A stretch of 54,036 bases of DNA from positions 1-54,036 of the forward strand of contig JADGCS010000014.1 in assembly GCA_015228875.1 (NCBI GenBank). Reading direction: 5' to 3'. The stretch comes from Deltaproteobacteria bacterium. GTDB taxonomy: Bacteria > UBA10199 > JADGCS01. Both the position numbers and the translations under genes were made by a program. This document shows positions 52,215 to 54,036 of this stretch, in pieces. Within the stretch, counting starts at the first letter, position 1. Every line of letters begins with the position of its first letter. The notes beneath the pieces are model-generated. The model did no database searches. It was not told the origin of the DNA and saw nothing but the letters and a program-made list of their open reading frames with translations.

Positions 52215-52239
52215 AACCTAAGCAGGTTTTTTCTACGCG
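52215..52239 (+). repeat. Partial copy of the 88-bp element
   Basis: AACCTAAGCAGGTTTTTT followed by CTACGCG, as in the rpmI-rplT array and the dksA-like leader. It abuts the internal dehydrogenase fragment. Confidence 0.6.
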
Positions 52240-52241
52240 CC

Positions 52242-52358
52242 CGTCCGGAAAGTGGCTGATTTAGCCTTTCCGGTGGCTGGCCCCGTGATTTTATCGACAG
52301 CCTCAACGCTGATACCCGTTTGCAGGGCATGCTGCAGGGTTGCCACAAAACCGAAAGC
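52242..52358 (-). pseudogene. Internal fragment of the 3-hydroxyacyl-CoA dehydrogenase gene
   Basis: Minus frame: AFGFVATLQHALQTGISVEA, VDKITGPATGKAKSATFRT. ISVEEVDxITGPxxGRPKSATFRT is a conserved internal block of FadN-like dehydrogenases, upstream of the C-terminal part found at 50577-50880. Both pieces are collinear on the minus strand but separated by BrnTA and the intron remnant. Confidence 0.65.
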
Positions 52359-52384
52359 GGTTGAATGTCCGTGTGCATGCCGTT

Positions 52385-52391
52385 GTTGGAC
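52385..52391 (-). other. Start of a truncated attC-like site after tag
   Basis: On the minus strand GTCCAAC (RYYYAAC consensus) follows the tag stop by a few bases and continues AACGGCATGCACACGGAC. The matching GTTRRRY end is not found before the dehydrogenase fragment, so the site is truncated. Confidence 0.5.
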
Positions 52392-52394
52392 GGG

Positions 52395-52997
52395 TTATTT
52401 ACCATATTCCTCAATTATCTCATTTTTCCTGAAACAATCAAGAGAGTGGTCGTTTACCATACCTGTAGCCTGCATATGTGCATAACATACTGTAGAACCC
52501 AAAAATTTAAAACCTCTAGTCTTCAAGTCTTTGCTTAAGGCATCCGACTCTTTACTTGTTGCAGGATAATCTGATAATTTCCGTATGTTATTAATTTTTG
52601 GTTTGCCGCCAACAAAACCCCATATATATTTTGAAAAACTTCCATATTTTGCCTGAACTTCAAGAAATTTATGCGCATTATTTACCGTAGCTTCAATTTT
52701 CAATCTATTTCTAATTATCCCCGGATTCAGCAACAATCCTTCAATCTTTGGCTGATCAAATCTGGCAATCTTTTCTGGTTCAAAATTTTCAAATGCAATT
52801 CGGTAATTCTCTCTCTTTTTTAGAACTGTGTACCAGCTCAAACCTGCTTGGGCAGATTCCAAAGTCAGAAATTCAAACAACAACCTGTCGTCATGAACTG
52901 GAACACCCCATTCTTTATCGTGATATTCAACATAATCGACTTTACTCAAATCAACCCAAGGACAACGGCAAATATCATTTTTACTTTTTGTTTTCAT
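52395..52997 (-). CDS. tag: DNA-3-methyladenine glycosylase I
   Basis: 200 residues: CRCPWV near the start, YHDKEWGVPVHDDRLLFEFL, QAGLSWYTVLKKRENYR and GSTVCYAHMQATGMVNDHSL. These are the Tag family blocks, including the zinc ligands (Cys near the N-terminus, His in YHDKEWG, and His/Cys in NDHSLDC). It excises 3-methyladenine from alkylated DNA. Starts 18 bp after an attC-like end and is followed by another such start, so it looks like an integron cassette. Confidence 0.9.
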   Translation of the reverse strand: MKTKSKNDICRCPWVDLSKVDYVEYHDKEWGVPVHDDRLLFEFLTLESAQAGLSWYTVLKKRENYRIAFENFEPEKIARFDQPKIEGLLLNPGIIRNRLKIEATVNNAHKFLEVQAKYGSFSKYIWGFVGGKPKINNIRKLSDYPATSKESDALSKDLKTRGFKFLGSTVCYAHMQATGMVNDHSLDCFRKNEIIEEYGK

Positions 52998-53014
52998 TTA
53001 TTAACAAACTCACT

Positions 53015-53104
53015 GTCCAACGACGAAGGTAAGGGGCGTTGCGCGGCGCTTTGTCGCGCAGCGTCCAGCGACCGAAGGGAGCGACCTTGACCGCAGTGTT
53101 GGGC
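53015..53104 (-). other. attC-like recombination site between tag and SMI1/KNR4 cassettes
   Basis: On the minus strand the site starts GCCCAAC and ends GTTGGAC, 90 bp apart, fitting RYYYAAC...GTTRRRY. The interior is an imperfect palindrome (GCTGCGCGACAAAGCGCCGC, and GGTCGCTCCCTTCGGTCGC). It lies between the SMI1 stop (53111) and the tag start (52997), as expected for an integron gene cassette. Confidence 0.75.
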
Positions 53105-53110
53105 ATCATG

Positions 53111-53638
53111 TCAGTCGAGCGCCTCATCAAACTCTAGCCCTCGAATGAAAGCTCCAAAACTCTCGGCAACGGGAGTGATTCGGTAGTCAAGCTCTTGATC
53201 GACGTGAACAACACTTGGCTCACCCGAGGGGCCACAAGCACGATAATCAAGACAGAGCATATCGTGTCCAGCGGAGGGACAATCTGCAAAGTAAATGCCA
53301 ATTGGTGGGTAGCCCCATTCTTCGCACCAGAATTTGCTCCCGAATGAGCCCAGTAATGAGCAGGGTTTGGAATCTCCAATGGAGTAAATGCCAGAAACAG
53401 CAATGTGGTTTTCAGACCATGACGTAGGCGTTGGCGTGCGGTGATTTGTTCTCTTGGGGATGCCACCGTTTTGCGATTTCGACAGGGCGACATATGCAGC
53501 AGGCAGCTTGTAGCCCAATTGCTCTTCGACAGCAGCCACCTTCCCTCCCGTGAGAGGATTATCGATGTACTCCTCTCGGGCATAGTCAGAATCTTCCCAA
53601 AAGTCGGAAAGGTCGACGCCTTTAAAGAGTGTATTCAT
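53111..53638 (-). CDS. SMI1/KNR4-family protein
   Basis: 175 residues: FWEDSDYAREEYIDNPLTGG, VAAVEEQLGYKLPAAYVALSK, SQNGGIPKR, then WGYPPIGIYFADCPSAGHDM and VVHVDQE. The E-x-LGxxLPxxYxxxxxxxNGG and GIYFADCPSAGHDMLxLDY blocks define the SMI1/KNR4 superfamily, often immunity proteins to contact-dependent or polymorphic toxins. As a cassette gene with its own attC it may be a solitary immunity or orphan gene; no toxin is adjacent. Confidence 0.88.
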   Translation of the reverse strand: MNTLFKGVDLSDFWEDSDYAREEYIDNPLTGGKVAAVEEQLGYKLPAAYVALSKSQNGGIPKRTNHRTPTPTSWSENHIAVSGIYSIGDSKPCSLLGSFGSKFWCEEWGYPPIGIYFADCPSAGHDMLCLDYRACGPSGEPSVVHVDQELDYRITPVAESFGAFIRGLEFDEALD

Positions 53639-53671
53639 CGGTCACTCCGAGAAATGGATAAATCTAGTGAT

Positions 53672-53781
53672 GCCCAACATACATTCAACCGCCCCATTGC
53701 GGTTGATATCAGTAGCTTTTGAAGATGACCGCCGCAACAATATTGACGGCGTGTTTTTGCCGGATGCGCTCGACGTTAAAT
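53672..53781 (-). other. Possible second attC-like site upstream of the SMI1 cassette
   Basis: On the minus strand ATTTAAC (53781-53775) and GTTGGGC (53678-53672) fit RYYYAAC and GTTRRRY at 110 bp, with an inner CAACCGC/GCGGTTG hairpin. The GTTGGGC end is well supported (34 bp before the SMI1 ATG); the other end is weak. No gene is seen in 53639-53890. Confidence 0.4.
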
Positions 53782-53849
53782 ACCCAAATGCTGGCAAAGA
53801 ATGGCCATGGCAGTGGGTTTTTCCTGCAAACAGTGTTTCAAAAGATCCG

Positions 53850-53874
53850 GGGCACGGCGCGTTGCGCCGTGCCC
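53850..53874 (-). terminator. Strong hairpin after the dehydrogenase gene
   Basis: GGGCACGGCGC and GCGCCGTGCCC form a perfect 11-bp stem with a 3-base loop, followed on the minus strand by TCTTTTG. It lies 17 bp downstream of the stop at 53891 and likely ends that transcript. Confidence 0.6.
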
Positions 53875-53890
53875 GTACGGGATGATGACA

Positions 53891-54036
53891 TCAATTGCGT
53901 AAGGGTTTTCCCTTCATCAGCAGGTGCTGCATGCGGGCCTGCGTTTTTTCTTCGCCGCAGAGGCTTAAAAAGACCTCGCGCTCGATATCGAGGAGTTCCT
54001 GCTCTGACCTGAACCCCTGTGTGGGCATGTCGCCAC
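53891..54036 (-). CDS. 3-hydroxyacyl-CoA dehydrogenase (FadN-like), C-terminal end; continues beyond window
   Basis: The minus frame enters from the window edge and ends [18 protein letters not shown]. The DNA 53910-54036 is identical to 50596-50722, but the last seven codons differ synonymously and a different terminator follows. This is probably the resident full-length beta-oxidation gene, and the copy at 50577 a duplicate. Confidence 0.75.
   Translation of the reverse strand, partial: GDMPTQGFRSEQELLDIEREVFLSLCGEEKTQARMQHLLMKGKPLRN

Overview
The window is chromosomal DNA from a Gram-negative bacterium. It carries core genes (mutS, glnD, miaB, rpmI-rplT, ilvE, a dksA-like gene), lipoproteins and signal-peptide proteins, a MMPL-type exporter, a sigma-54 activator and a eukaryotic-type Ser/Thr kinase. 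The mix, with an Asp-rich lipoprotein and many palindromic repeats, resembles Deltaproteobacteria in the broad sense (Myxococcota/Bdellovibrionota/uncultured delta-like lineages). That placement is inference from gene content only.

Layout. 0-5 kb: an IS1634-type element end truncates a kinase-AAA gene that closes a minus-strand regulatory operon (sigma-54 activator, XRE/S24 repressor-like protein, HDOD protein, kinase). 5-11 kb: transporters (frameshifted APC permease, MMPL exporter, NSS symporter). 11-17 kb: mutS-glnD. 17-22.3 kb: an accessory stretch with paired genes (HATPase/DUF4325, nucleotidyltransferase/partner, DUF4160/DUF2442, AAA-DUF4143) full of short repeats. 22.5-32 kb: core and envelope genes: miaB, bifunctional nuclease, VanZ-like protein, three CDP-alcohol phosphatidyltransferases, rpmI-rplT, dksA-like. 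32-38 kb: secreted Cys-rich protein, glycosyltransferases, acyl/acetyl-CoA synthetase. 38.7-47.6 kb: ilvE, TPR protein, a second AAA-DUF4143, and a tandem pair of trypsin-PDZ proteins, one apparently catalytically dead. 47.7-50.3 kb: secreted protein and large lipoprotein. 50.5-54 kb: a patchwork island with fragments of a 3-hydroxyacyl-CoA dehydrogenase gene, BrnTA, a group II intron remnant, and two integron-type cassettes (tag, SMI1/KNR4) with attC-like sites but no integrase in view.

The most unusual signal is the density of small palindromic mobile-like elements in at least five families. One family is exactly 84 bp (one copy 111 bp, also divisible by three), has an open frame in every copy, and sits in frame inside a glycosyltransferase gene. 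Two inverted copies of it bracket the AAA-DUF4143 gene. Others abut stop codons or supply the Shine-Dalgarno of miaB. A structured 88-bp unit is tandemly repeated between rpmI and rplT, and rplT itself carries a one-base expansion in a 9-G run.

Everything here was read by eye from the sequence. Family names are recognition from motifs, not database hits.
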